64,000 nucleotides of DNA from JACVCJ01 sp052437175 (GTDB lineage: Bacteria; Bacteroidota; Bacteroidia; CAIKAF01), in assembly GCA_052437175.1 (NCBI GenBank), contig JBQVOK010000001.1:620001-684000 (forward strand), written 5' to 3'. How positions within the stretch are numbered: the stretch's first letter is position 1; every line of letters begins with the position of its first letter. The notes beneath the pieces were generated by a model. That model saw only the letters and a program-made list of their open reading frames with translations, did no database searches and had not been told where the DNA came from. Shown here piece after piece: positions 53,030 to 59,998 of the stretch. Made by a program: the position numbers and the translations under genes.

Positions 53030-53650
53030 ATGGAGCATTTTAACCGAAAAGATCACTGGGAGCATATTTACCGTAGTAAATCGCTGCAGGAAGTAAGCTG
53101 GTACCAGCCCAACCCCGAAACGTCGCTCTGGTTTATCCGTAAGTATGGACTGCCCCGGGATGCCCGGATCATTGACATCGGCGGAGGGGACAGTTTTCTT
53201 ACAGACCACCTGCTGGAAGCGGGATACACAGACCTGACCGTGCTGGACATATCAGCGGTGGCGCTTGAGCGGGCACAGACCCGGCTGGGAGACAAAGCCG
53301 GCAGGGTACGCTGGATCCTTGCCGATGTGCTGGATTTTGTGCCCGAAGAACCGTATGATCTCTGGCACGACAGGGCCGCGTTCCATTTTTTTACACGGGA
53401 CGCGGAGATCGACAGGTATATACAAAAGGCGGCGGCCGGGCTTACAAAGAACGGGATGCTGGTTACCGGTACTTTCTCGGAACAGGGCCCCCGCAAATGC
53501 AGCGGTATCGAAGTAAAACAGTATTCGGAACACAGCCTGAGCGACCGTTTTAAACCCTGTTTCCGTAAAACGGAATGCATCAGCGCCGACCATAAAACAC
53601 CGTCCGGAACGGTGCAGAACTTTGTGTTCTGTGGCTTCCGCAAAGAATAA
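53030..53650 (+). CDS. Class I SAM-dependent methyltransferase in ars-type operon
   Basis: This 206-residue methyltransferase has the SAM-binding motif I IIDIGGGDSF, the acidic end of strand 2 in LTVLDISAVALERAQ and LADVLDFVPEEPYDLWHDRAAFHFF. It does not look like the arsenite methyltransferase ArsM, which has several spaced cysteines; here cysteine occurs in RKCSGIEV. The C-terminal VQNFVFCGFRKE is similar in many operon members of this type. The start at 53030 lies 10 bp after DUF6428. Substrate unknown; a role in arsenic or sulfur chemistry is an inference from its place in the operon. Confidence 0.8.
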   Translation: MEHFNRKDHWEHIYRSKSLQEVSWYQPNPETSLWFIRKYGLPRDARIIDIGGGDSFLTDHLLEAGYTDLTVLDISAVALERAQTRLGDKAGRVRWILADVLDFVPEEPYDLWHDRAAFHFFTRDAEIDRYIQKAAAGLTKNGMLVTGTFSEQGPRKCSGIEVKQYSEHSLSDRFKPCFRKTECISADHKTPSGTVQNFVFCGFRKE

Positions 53651-53662
53651 GCATCACACAGT

Positions 53663-54274
53663 ATGTATCCGGAATTATCCAAAACCATTGCCGTTCTTGA
53701 AGAACGGAATATGAGCGAAGAGCGCAGGACCGTGCTGCGGGAGCTCAGCGCTTTTATACAACAGAAGGCCGACCGCGGGCAGGAGATATCGCTTTGCTTT
53801 ATCTGCACGCATAATTCGCGGCGGAGTCAGCTGGCACAGGTCTGGGCCCAGGCTGCTGCGGCTTATTTCCGGGTGCAGGGAGTAGCTTGCTATTCCGGGG
53901 GGACCGAAGTTACGGCGCTTTACCCTGTAGTGGCAGAAACGCTGAGAAGTCAGGGTTTTCGTGTATTTCCGCTTGCCGGGGTCGAAAATCCCCTGTATGC
54001 CATTAAATACGGCGAAAATGCACCCGCAGTGATCGGTTTTTCCAAGAAATACGACGATCCTTTTAACCCCGCTTCGGCATTTGCCGCCGTAATGACCTGC
54101 TCGCAGGCCGATGCCGGCTGTCCTTTTGTTGCGGGAGCAGAAAAGCGGATCGTACTGCCGTTCGAAGACCCCGGCATCTCGGACCATACGCCGGAGCAGG
54201 CCCGCGTGTATGCAGAAAGAAGCCTGCAGATCGCATCCGAAATGTTCTATGTATTTTCTCTGATAAAACCCTGA
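53663..54274 (+). CDS. Low-molecular-weight phosphatase-type protein, probable arsenate reductase
   Basis: This 203-residue protein has the P-loop CTHNSRRSQ (C48 to S55) near residues 45-60 and a further Cys in ADAGCPFVAG. The fold is the low-molecular-weight tyrosine phosphatase type used by some arsenate reductases. Its position between a methyltransferase and the Acr3 pump, under arsR control, supports reduction of arsenate to arsenite before export. The N-terminal 40 residues form an extra helical segment before the catalytic loop. The next gene begins 3 bp after its stop. Confidence 0.82.
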   Translation: MYPELSKTIAVLEERNMSEERRTVLRELSAFIQQKADRGQEISLCFICTHNSRRSQLAQVWAQAAAAYFRVQGVACYSGGTEVTALYPVVAETLRSQGFRVFPLAGVENPLYAIKYGENAPAVIGFSKKYDDPFNPASAFAAVMTCSQADAGCPFVAGAEKRIVLPFEDPGISDHTPEQARVYAERSLQIASEMFYVFSLIKP

Positions 54275-54277
54275 GCT

Positions 54278-55342
54278 ATGCAGGCAAAATTGAGCTTCCT
54301 CGACCGTTACCTTACCCTGTGGATATTCCTGGCCATGGCGGCCGGTGTGGCCATTGGTCATTTTTTCCCGGACCTGTCCGGCAAGGCAGACACTCTGTCT
54401 TCCGGTACCACTAATATTCCCCTGGCCGTTGGGCTCATCCTGATGATGTATCCGCCCTTTGCCCGGGTACGCTACGAACGTATGGGCGAGGTTTTCCGCA
54501 ATACGCGTATACTGGGAATGTCCCTGCTGTTGAACTGGGTGATCGGTCCGGTTCTCATGTTCGGACTGGCCCTGCTGTTCCTGAACGGGTACCCGGAGTA
54601 TATGAGCGGCCTGATCCTGATCGGTCTGGCAAGATGCATCGCCATGGTGATCGTATGGAACGAACTTGCCGGAGGCAACCGGGAATATGCCGCCGGCCTG
54701 GTGGCTTTCAACAGTATTTTCCAGGTATTGCTGTACAGCGTATATGCCTATTTTTTTATTACCGTGCTGCCTCCGCTCCTGGGGTTCAGCGGCCTGGAAG
54801 TACACATTGGCATCGGGCAGATCGCCGAAAGCGTAGCCATATATCTCGGCATTCCTTTCCTGGCAGGACTGATAAGCAGGTATGCCCTGGTACGTCTGAA
54901 AGGGGAGGACTGGTACCGCGATCGTTTTATCCCGTTTATAGCCCCACTTACCCTTGTAGCCCTGCTTTTTACCATTGTGGTCATGTTCAGCCTCAAAGGC
55001 GATCTTATTGTTCAGCTGCCCCTGGATGTGCTGCGGATAGCTCTGCCGCTCGTTATCTACTTTGCGCTTATGTTTCTGCTGAGCTTCTTTATGTCCAGGG
55101 CCATGGGAGCCGGCTACCCGGAAAACGCAGCCATTTCCTTTACGGCCGCCGGGAATAATTTCGAGCTTGCCATTGCCGTAGCCATTGGCGTATTCGGTAT
55201 ACATTCCGGGCAGGCTTTTACCGGGGTTATCGGGCCCCTGGTAGAGGTACCTGCACTCATCGTACTTGTAAACGTAGCCCGCTGGCTGCGCAGGAAGTAT
55301 TACGGCAGTAAGGCTGCCGGCAAAAGTGCACTCCCGGACTAA
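54278..55342 (+). CDS. acr3: Acr3-family arsenite efflux transporter
   Basis: This 354-residue integral membrane protein has ten hydrophobic helices and the family features MMYPPFARVRYE, LARCIAMVIVWNELA (with the conserved cysteine of the transport path) and SFTAAGNNFELAIAVAIGVFG, quoted here as AGNNFELAIAVAIG. It exports arsenite as the last gene of the operon. It starts 3 bp after the reductase gene. Its stop codon overlaps the convergent gene on the other strand by 4 bp. Confidence 0.95.
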   Translation: MQAKLSFLDRYLTLWIFLAMAAGVAIGHFFPDLSGKADTLSSGTTNIPLAVGLILMMYPPFARVRYERMGEVFRNTRILGMSLLLNWVIGPVLMFGLALLFLNGYPEYMSGLILIGLARCIAMVIVWNELAGGNREYAAGLVAFNSIFQVLLYSVYAYFFITVLPPLLGFSGLEVHIGIGQIAESVAIYLGIPFLAGLISRYALVRLKGEDWYRDRFIPFIAPLTLVALLFTIVVMFSLKGDLIVQLPLDVLRIALPLVIYFALMFLLSFFMSRAMGAGYPENAAISFTAAGNNFELAIAVAIGVFGIHSGQAFTGVIGPLVEVPALIVLVNVARWLRRKYYGSKAAGKSALPD

Positions 55343-55839
55343 GGGCGCAGGCGAAATACCCGCAGGCATAAAGGCAGCAGGCCTATGGAAACGGCCATGA
55401 AAACAGCTACCCGTATGTAATTGAGCGTTTGCCACAGCGCGGTTTTAGCAGCCAGCCCCGGGCTGAAGACCTGCGTTCCGGCAATTTTCTGAAAGTGGAT
55501 AATGTTCGGCGCAAAATAGGTCAGTGTCCATACCCGCAGGGCCAGGTGTACGGCAAAGGAGATCAGCAGCCAGTTGCGGGCAAAACCGATCTTCCAGCAA
55601 AAAACGATGGCCAGTATAAAACTAAGCTCATGCAGCGCATGCAAAATGATCCAGAAGCTTTTGAGGCCGGCGCCGGGCCCGTTCAGCAGAGAAAACCCGG
55701 ATGGTGGCGAAGCGGCCCATTTGGGCACAAATACCAGGGTTTCGAAGATCTGCGCCCCGTTCATAAGAAAATAGAGCAGGGTACTGAAAAAGAGCCAGAA
55801 TTCAGCTCTGCTGAGATAGGTACTTGTCAGCATATCCAT
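55339..55839 (-). CDS. Four-helix membrane protein of unknown function
   Basis: This 166-residue protein has four hydrophobic helices (about 12-35, 60-80, 85-105 and 135-155) and no cleavable signal peptide. It has charged ends and aromatic residues at the helix edges. The sequence does not match a family I can name with confidence. It is divergent from the MarR gene at 55979, and the shared 139-bp gap holds a clear inverted repeat, so the MarR protein may control it. The 3' end overlaps acr3 by 4 bp. Confidence 0.65.
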   Translation of the reverse strand: MDMLTSTYLSRAEFWLFFSTLLYFLMNGAQIFETLVFVPKWAASPPSGFSLLNGPGAGLKSFWIILHALHELSFILAIVFCWKIGFARNWLLISFAVHLALRVWTLTYFAPNIIHFQKIAGTQVFSPGLAAKTALWQTLNYIRVAVFMAVSIGLLPLCLRVFRLRP

Positions 55840-55894
55840 TTAAGCATTTTATTATAACGTTTTCGTTGTATTTATTTTTTTAAAACAACTAATC

Positions 55895-55963
55895 CGATGT
55901 AAATGTATGCCTAAAATGCATCTGTGCAAATTATTTCCTTCATTTTTTTCTATATTTACATCG
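55895..55963. promoter_or_regulatory. Operator-like inverted repeat between the divergent membrane and MarR genes
   Basis: CGATGTAAAT (55895-55904) and ATTTACATCG (55954-55963) are exact inverted repeats. AATCCGAT also occurs twice as a direct repeat (55891 and 55964). The right arm overlaps a TATATTTA box before the MarR start at 55979. Confidence 0.6.
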
Positions 55964-55978
55964 AATCCGATATAATGT

Positions 55979-56683
55979 ATGACGGAACTGGTAAAACTGA
56001 TCACGGCCTGGGAAGACTATGTACAAAAGAACCGCAACGCTTCGGCCACGGAATTCTGCATGTACTTTTTAGCGAAAGAAAGCAATGCGGAATTGTTCGG
56101 CGGACTTACCCCGCCTGACCTGGATACGGTATTTGCCAAGCTGATCGGGCGGCTGGCCGGCATGCATACGGCCTATTCCAAAATGGCCCTGCAGGAGATG
56201 CCGGGTTTTGAGCTGGAATGGTTCTATTTCCTGAATGCCGTTTACCAGCTAAAAGAGGTTAAGAAAACCCGGGTGATCCAGTACAATTTTACAGAGCAGA
56301 CCACAGGCATCGATATCCTGAACAAGCTGACCCGGCTCGGCTACATAAGCGAACGTACCGATCCGGACGACCGCCGGGCAAAACTGGTGCGCATTACCTC
56401 CGAAGGCGAAAAGGCCCTGGCCGCCCTGTACCGGCTCCTGTACAAACCCACACTGCTTATGTACAGCGGTATCGATCATAAGGATAAGCAGGTGGTCATT
56501 AATATACTAAAAGATACCGAGTACAGACACCAGGAGATATTGTCCCATTCCCGGAACCTGTCTGTAGACGAACTGTTAACGGAGCAGCTGGGAGAAGAAT
56601 ACCTGCGCCAAACGGAAAAGGAACAGAAAAAGCGGATCAGGGCATTCTCCGATGCAAAACGCAAACGCGGGAAGGGCAAATAG
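55979..56683 (+). CDS. MarR-family transcriptional regulator
   Basis: This 234-residue protein has a MarR winged-helix fold at about 70-170, with FTEQTTGIDILNKLTRLGYISERTDPDDRRAKLVRITSEG as the recognition and wing region (quoted in part: DILNKLTRLGY, DDRRAKLVRITSEG). The N-terminal 60 residues and the basic tail (EQKKRIRAFSDAKRKRGKGK) are longer than usual. ATG 55979 is 16 bp after the right arm of an inverted repeat, which is likely its own binding site. It is divergent from the membrane gene. The ligand is unknown. Confidence 0.88.
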   Translation: MTELVKLITAWEDYVQKNRNASATEFCMYFLAKESNAELFGGLTPPDLDTVFAKLIGRLAGMHTAYSKMALQEMPGFELEWFYFLNAVYQLKEVKKTRVIQYNFTEQTTGIDILNKLTRLGYISERTDPDDRRAKLVRITSEGEKALAALYRLLYKPTLLMYSGIDHKDKQVVINILKDTEYRHQEILSHSRNLSVDELLTEQLGEEYLRQTEKEQKKRIRAFSDAKRKRGKGK

Positions 56684-56740
56684 GCGCAATGCACCCTGTA
56701 TATTGACGCAAATACCCCCGTTTGAACGCGCTGAACGTAC

Positions 56741-56748
56741 TAACTTTG
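56741..56748 (+). promoter_or_regulatory. Bacteroidota -7 promoter box of the VOC gene
   Basis: TAACTTTG matches TAnnTTTG 24 bp before ATG 56773, and a TTTG at 56721-56724 is a candidate -33 element. The location argues for the start at 56773 rather than at 56722 or 56752. Confidence 0.6.
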
Positions 56749-56772
56749 TTCATGAACCTGAAAACAGAGAAC

Positions 56773-57279
56773 ATGAACGATTTTCCCCACAGTATCGCCG
56801 GCCTGGAACTGGCCCAGATCGGCTGGGTGGTACCCGATATACACAAGACTGTACAATTTCTTTCGGGTACACTGGGCATCCGTTTCCCTACGCCGGAACG
56901 GATGCGGGCGCAGGATTTACAGATGAGTTATTACGGTGAAGTGGTACCGGCAGAATGGCTCACAACACAGACGTACAATGGCGGAACTTTTATTGAGCTG
57001 GTGCAGCCGCTTTCGGGGCAGAGCATGTTCCACGATTACCTAGAACGCTGTCCTGCAGGCGGAACCCAGCACCTGGCCTTTCGTTTACCGGTAGCCGGTT
57101 TTGAGCGCGTCACGGCAGAACTGCGGGCGCAGGGTTTTGCGGTCATCAGCGAAGTGGACCACCCCATCGCGCGCATGGCTTTTTTCGATACCTACGAGAC
57201 CATGGGCGTAGCCACCGAAATTATGGGCATTACCCCGGAAGGCTGGAAGGCCATTGAGCAGATGGAAAAGAAAGGATGA
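56773..57279 (+). CDS. VOC-family (glyoxalase-like) protein
   Basis: This 168-residue protein has the vicinal oxygen chelate fold: LAQIGWVVPDIHKTVQFLS near the N-terminus, TFIELVQPL, then HLAFRLP and a last strand GVATEIMG. The likely metal ligands are a His in HLAFRLP and Glu residues in IELV and TEIMG. The start was chosen by the -7 box at 56741; a longer frame from 56722 would begin before the predicted transcript. Reaction unknown: the family includes glyoxalases, dioxygenases and resistance proteins. Confidence 0.82.
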   Translation: MNDFPHSIAGLELAQIGWVVPDIHKTVQFLSGTLGIRFPTPERMRAQDLQMSYYGEVVPAEWLTTQTYNGGTFIELVQPLSGQSMFHDYLERCPAGGTQHLAFRLPVAGFERVTAELRAQGFAVISEVDHPIARMAFFDTYETMGVATEIMGITPEGWKAIEQMEKKG

Positions 57280-57351
57280 AAAAATGATTTGAGCACCAAG
57301 CCTGGTGTAACCCTTTAACTGTCCTTTTTGGGTAACTGCTGTCACCAACGT

Positions 57352-58509
57352 TCATTTTTTCATCGTGTTGAGTTCCTGTCTTAATTCGTCTTTCTCTGTA
57401 TCCGAATAGATGTTTGATTTCGCTAAAGATGCTTCAAAGCGGTTTATGGTTTGTGCATAATTCTCCTTAAGTTGTATCTGGGCCTCAATGATGTATACAT
57501 ACGCTTCGGAAAAATTAGGGTAAGATCTTAGTAATAACTCCCAGGCTTCTATCGCCTTTTTAAATTGTCCTTCGTTGTAAAAATACCACCCTTTGCCGTT
57601 TAAGGTACCAATAGAAAACTCTAATCGGCTACCGTAGTGCGACTGTATATCCTTTTCCAACGAATCTATTATGCTGAGCTCTTTTTGTTCATTAGCTAAG
57701 TACCGGGCCTGATTTTTTGACCATTCTTCGAATATTTCGTACAGAGCAACCCCGATGGTCAGACCAGGGGTTACGTTGTGGGCTGCTTCTTTAAAGAGAA
57801 ACCCTTTAGCGTTGAATGTAGACGTATGCAGTTGTCTGATCGCCGGATCCATTTTAGAAAAGTCAGACAGGTAATCATTTCCAATGCCAAAACGATAATA
57901 TTTACAGGAAGTAAATTCCTGTTTGTCTATATTTTTTATAGAGTCGGTTAAGTCCACATTGGGTTGAGTGAAAAACGGGCTTAAGGAAATAACGCCGTTC
58001 AATTCATTCATTCTTGAAATTAGAAGAGATGTGGTAAAATAACCATACCTGGAATGACCAATGAAAAGCCTGAATGGAGAAGCCTTATACTGCTCTTCGG
58101 CAAGAGGGATCAGCTCCTCGAAGAGGAATTTTTCATTTTCCTCTGCAAGTCCCTTCGCATCTGAAGCTTTATGCAGTGTTTCCAGGCCACGGTACTTTTG
58201 TTCTGATTCAACGCTTATAATTACCGCGGAGGGCATTTGTTCATTGCTCGTAAGGTAGTCGATGGTATGTAAGATGAAATTATGACTTCTTTGATTCTGT
58301 CTGTCAAAAACAAGTATCAAAGGGAAATCCCGATCCAGGTCCTTTTGCCATTCCAGGGGAACGGTAACCGAGATATTTTTAGTAAAACCGAGATATTTTG
58401 AGGATATGCTTGTATCTGGCAACGCCTTATACCGCTCATAGTTCTGTCCGGACAGACCGGAGGATAGCAGACCCATACTAAGTATCAATATGACCGACTT
58501 TTTCATCAT
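57352..58509 (-). CDS. Secreted alpha/beta-hydrolase (esterase-like) with TPR-like tail
   Basis: This 385-residue protein has a signal peptide (MMKKSVILILSMGLLSSGLSG) and an esterase D-like hydrolase domain: FPLILVFDRQNQ, LFIGHSRYGYFTTSLL (nucleophile serine in GHSRYG) and a late histidine in KEAAHNVTPGL. The last 80 residues are helical and TPR-like (GQFKKAIEAWELLLRSYPN). The gene is clearly richer in A+T than its neighbours and lies directly beyond the 3' side of tRNA-Leu, which suggests acquisition by transfer. Substrate unknown. Confidence 0.82.
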   Translation of the reverse strand: MMKKSVILILSMGLLSSGLSGQNYERYKALPDTSISSKYLGFTKNISVTVPLEWQKDLDRDFPLILVFDRQNQRSHNFILHTIDYLTSNEQMPSAVIISVESEQKYRGLETLHKASDAKGLAEENEKFLFEELIPLAEEQYKASPFRLFIGHSRYGYFTTSLLISRMNELNGVISLSPFFTQPNVDLTDSIKNIDKQEFTSCKYYRFGIGNDYLSDFSKMDPAIRQLHTSTFNAKGFLFKEAAHNVTPGLTIGVALYEIFEEWSKNQARYLANEQKELSIIDSLEKDIQSHYGSRLEFSIGTLNGKGWYFYNEGQFKKAIEAWELLLRSYPNFSEAYVYIIEAQIQLKENYAQTINRFEASLAKSNIYSDTEKDELRQELNTMKK

Positions 58510-58623
58510 TCGTTTCGTTTAACCATTTGCCAGCGTTTCGCGGCCAGGCTTCCGGCGGGCAAAGAGACAAAAGAACAGTTTTCTTTTTTAAGTGGTAATT
58601 ATTTATTTGATTCGTTTAAAACG

Positions 58624-58653
58624 AAAAAAGCAGCTTCCCTTCCGGAAAACTGC
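58624..58653 (-). terminator. Terminator after tRNA-Leu (and adk-hpt)
   Basis: On the minus strand, arms GCAGTTTTCC and GGGAAGCTGC (10 bp with G-U pairs) enclose a 4-base loop and are followed by TTTTTT, 10 bp beyond the tRNA 3' end. Confidence 0.82.
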
Positions 58654-58663
58654 CTTAACTCTG

Positions 58664-58745
58664 TGACCGAGGCGGGACTTGAACCCGCACAGCTTGCGCC
58701 ATACGCCCCTCAAACGTACGTGTATACCAATTTCACCACTCGGCC
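58664..58745 (-). tRNA. tRNA-Leu, anticodon GAG
   Basis: On the minus strand the 82-nt sequence folds as a class II tRNA. The acceptor arms are GGCCGAG and CTCGGTC, and the anticodon loop TTGAGGG lies between TACGT and GCGTA. The T arm is GCGGG-TTCAAGT-CCCGC. A long variable arm is present, as expected for leucine. The CCA end is not encoded. It begins 7 bp after the adk stop codon and is followed by a terminator. Confidence 0.9.
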
Positions 58746-58752
58746 TTTTGCA

Positions 58753-59325
58753 TTACTCGCCTGCAACGGCGGTGCAAATATCGGAAAAAATTTGTTCAAT
58801 TGTACCAATTCCGTTCACAACTTTTACAATTCCCCGCTGTGTGTAGTAATCTTTTAACGGAAATGTCTCATTCTTATATACCTGGATGCGGTTTTTAATG
58901 ATGTTCTCATCGGCATCGTCCGTGCGGCCGGAGGTGAGCGCGCGGTTTTTCAGGCGGGCGATCAGTTCTTCTTCGGTAACTTCGAGGCTTACCACCACGT
59001 CTACCGCACTGCTGTAATCCTTCAGCAGCAGGTCCAGGGCTTCGGCCTGGGGAATGGTACGCGGAAACCCGTCGAAAATAAAGCCTTTGGCCGTTTTATT
59101 CTTTTCCACTTCGCCGCGCAGCATGTTAATGGTTACTTCGTCAGGCACCAGCTGCCCCTTGTCGATGTAACTTTTGGCCAGTACGCCCAATTCGGTCTCG
59201 CCTTTGATGTTGGCGCGGAATATATCGCCTGTGGACAGGTGAACGAGTTCGAATTTCTCAGCCACTTTTACGGCCTGAGTGCCTTTGCCTGCGCCCGGAG
59301 GGCCGAATAGAATCACATTTAGCAT
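58753..59325 (-). CDS. adk: Adenylate kinase
   Basis: This 190-residue enzyme interconverts ATP, ADP and AMP in the cytosol. It has the P-loop GPPGAGKGTQ near the N-terminus, the AMP-binding LSTGDIFRAN, GFPRTIPQAEALD and the LID arginine region. The LID is short and lacks a Zn-binding cysteine cluster. It lies 5 bp after hpt and is followed at once by tRNA-Leu, so all three may share one transcript. Confidence 0.96.
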   Translation of the reverse strand: MLNVILFGPPGAGKGTQAVKVAEKFELVHLSTGDIFRANIKGETELGVLAKSYIDKGQLVPDEVTINMLRGEVEKNKTAKGFIFDGFPRTIPQAEALDLLLKDYSSAVDVVVSLEVTEEELIARLKNRALTSGRTDDADENIIKNRIQVYKNETFPLKDYYTQRGIVKVVNGIGTIEQIFSDICTAVAGE

Positions 59326-59330
59326 GGTGT

Positions 59331-59867
59331 TCAGGAGTCTTTTAATTTATAGATGTCTTTAAGGTTTCTGCCCAATTCCTTGTAGTCGAGGCCATAGCCC
59401 ACCACAAAGTCGTTTGGAATGCTGAAGCCGGGGTAATCTACGGGCAAAGAGCCCTTATATGCGTTGGGTTTGAACAGAAGTGCAGCTATTTTAACGCTTG
59501 CTGCCTGCTTTTTCATGAGGTATTCGTGCAGAAAACCTGCCGTGAGGCCGGTATCGATAATATCTTCCGAGATCAGTACGTGTTTGCCTGCCAGATCGGC
59601 CTTCAGCTCGGCGTCCAGGGTAATGGAGCCGGTAGACTGTGTGCTGCCGTGATAGGAGCTTACCTTTATAAAATGCAGGTAACACGGCATCTGCAGATGA
59701 CGTACCAGGTCGGAAGTGAACATAAAGGAACCTGTAAGCGCAGACACGATATGCAGTTCGGTATTCCCGTAGTCGGCATTGATACGTGCAGCCAGTCCGC
59801 TTACCTTTTCCCGGATGTCTGTATCAAGTATATACGGTTCAAATGTCAGATCGTGTAACTGTACCAA
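59331..59867 (-). CDS. hpt: Hypoxanthine phosphoribosyltransferase
   Basis: This 178-residue purine salvage enzyme attaches phosphoribosyl to hypoxanthine or guanine. It has the PRPP-binding signature VLISEDIIDTGLTAGFL (the usual form is V..VEDI.DTG.T). The start appears to be TTG at 59867, because no Met occurs near it in frame; the start codon lies inside a possible hairpin. A -7 box is present at 59886. The adk gene follows 5 bp downstream. Confidence 0.94.
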   Translation of the reverse strand: MVQLHDLTFEPYILDTDIREKVSGLAARINADYGNTELHIVSALTGSFMFTSDLVRHLQMPCYLHFIKVSSYHGSTQSTGSITLDAELKADLAGKHVLISEDIIDTGLTAGFLHEYLMKKQAASVKIAALLFKPNAYKGSLPVDYPGFSIPNDFVVGYGLDYKELGRNLKDIYKLKDS

Positions 59868-59883
59868 AAGCGCTTAGTTTTGG
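59864..59883 (-). promoter_or_regulatory. Hairpin covering the hpt start codon
   Basis: On the minus strand, CCAAAA and TTTTGG can pair around an 8-base loop, with the TTG start codon inside the second arm. It could affect initiation; it could also be chance. Confidence 0.35.
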
Positions 59884-59885
59884 CG

Positions 59886-59893
59886 CAAATATA
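59886..59893 (-). promoter_or_regulatory. Bacteroidota -7 promoter box of hpt-adk
   Basis: The minus strand reads TATATTTG, a perfect TAnnTTTG, 18 bp before the TTG start of hpt. The transcript would begin only about a dozen bases before the start codon. Confidence 0.6.
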
Positions 59894-59998
59894 ACCATTT
59901 CGTAAAATTTTGGAAACGGAACAAAAAAATGTGTGTGGTTTTTGTAAAAAGAAAAATCAGAGTAGTTTTACCCCCTGAACTAAATTTTGTTTGTACTT

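Noticed and set aside
53675..55435. Minus-strand frame of 586 codons over the reductase and acr3 genes
   Set aside because: It contradicts two firmly identified plus-strand genes and has no domain.
57280..58663. Integrated element with att repeats at tRNA-Leu
   Set aside because: The low GC suggests transfer, but I found no copy of the tRNA 3' end at the far side of the hydrolase gene and no integrase.
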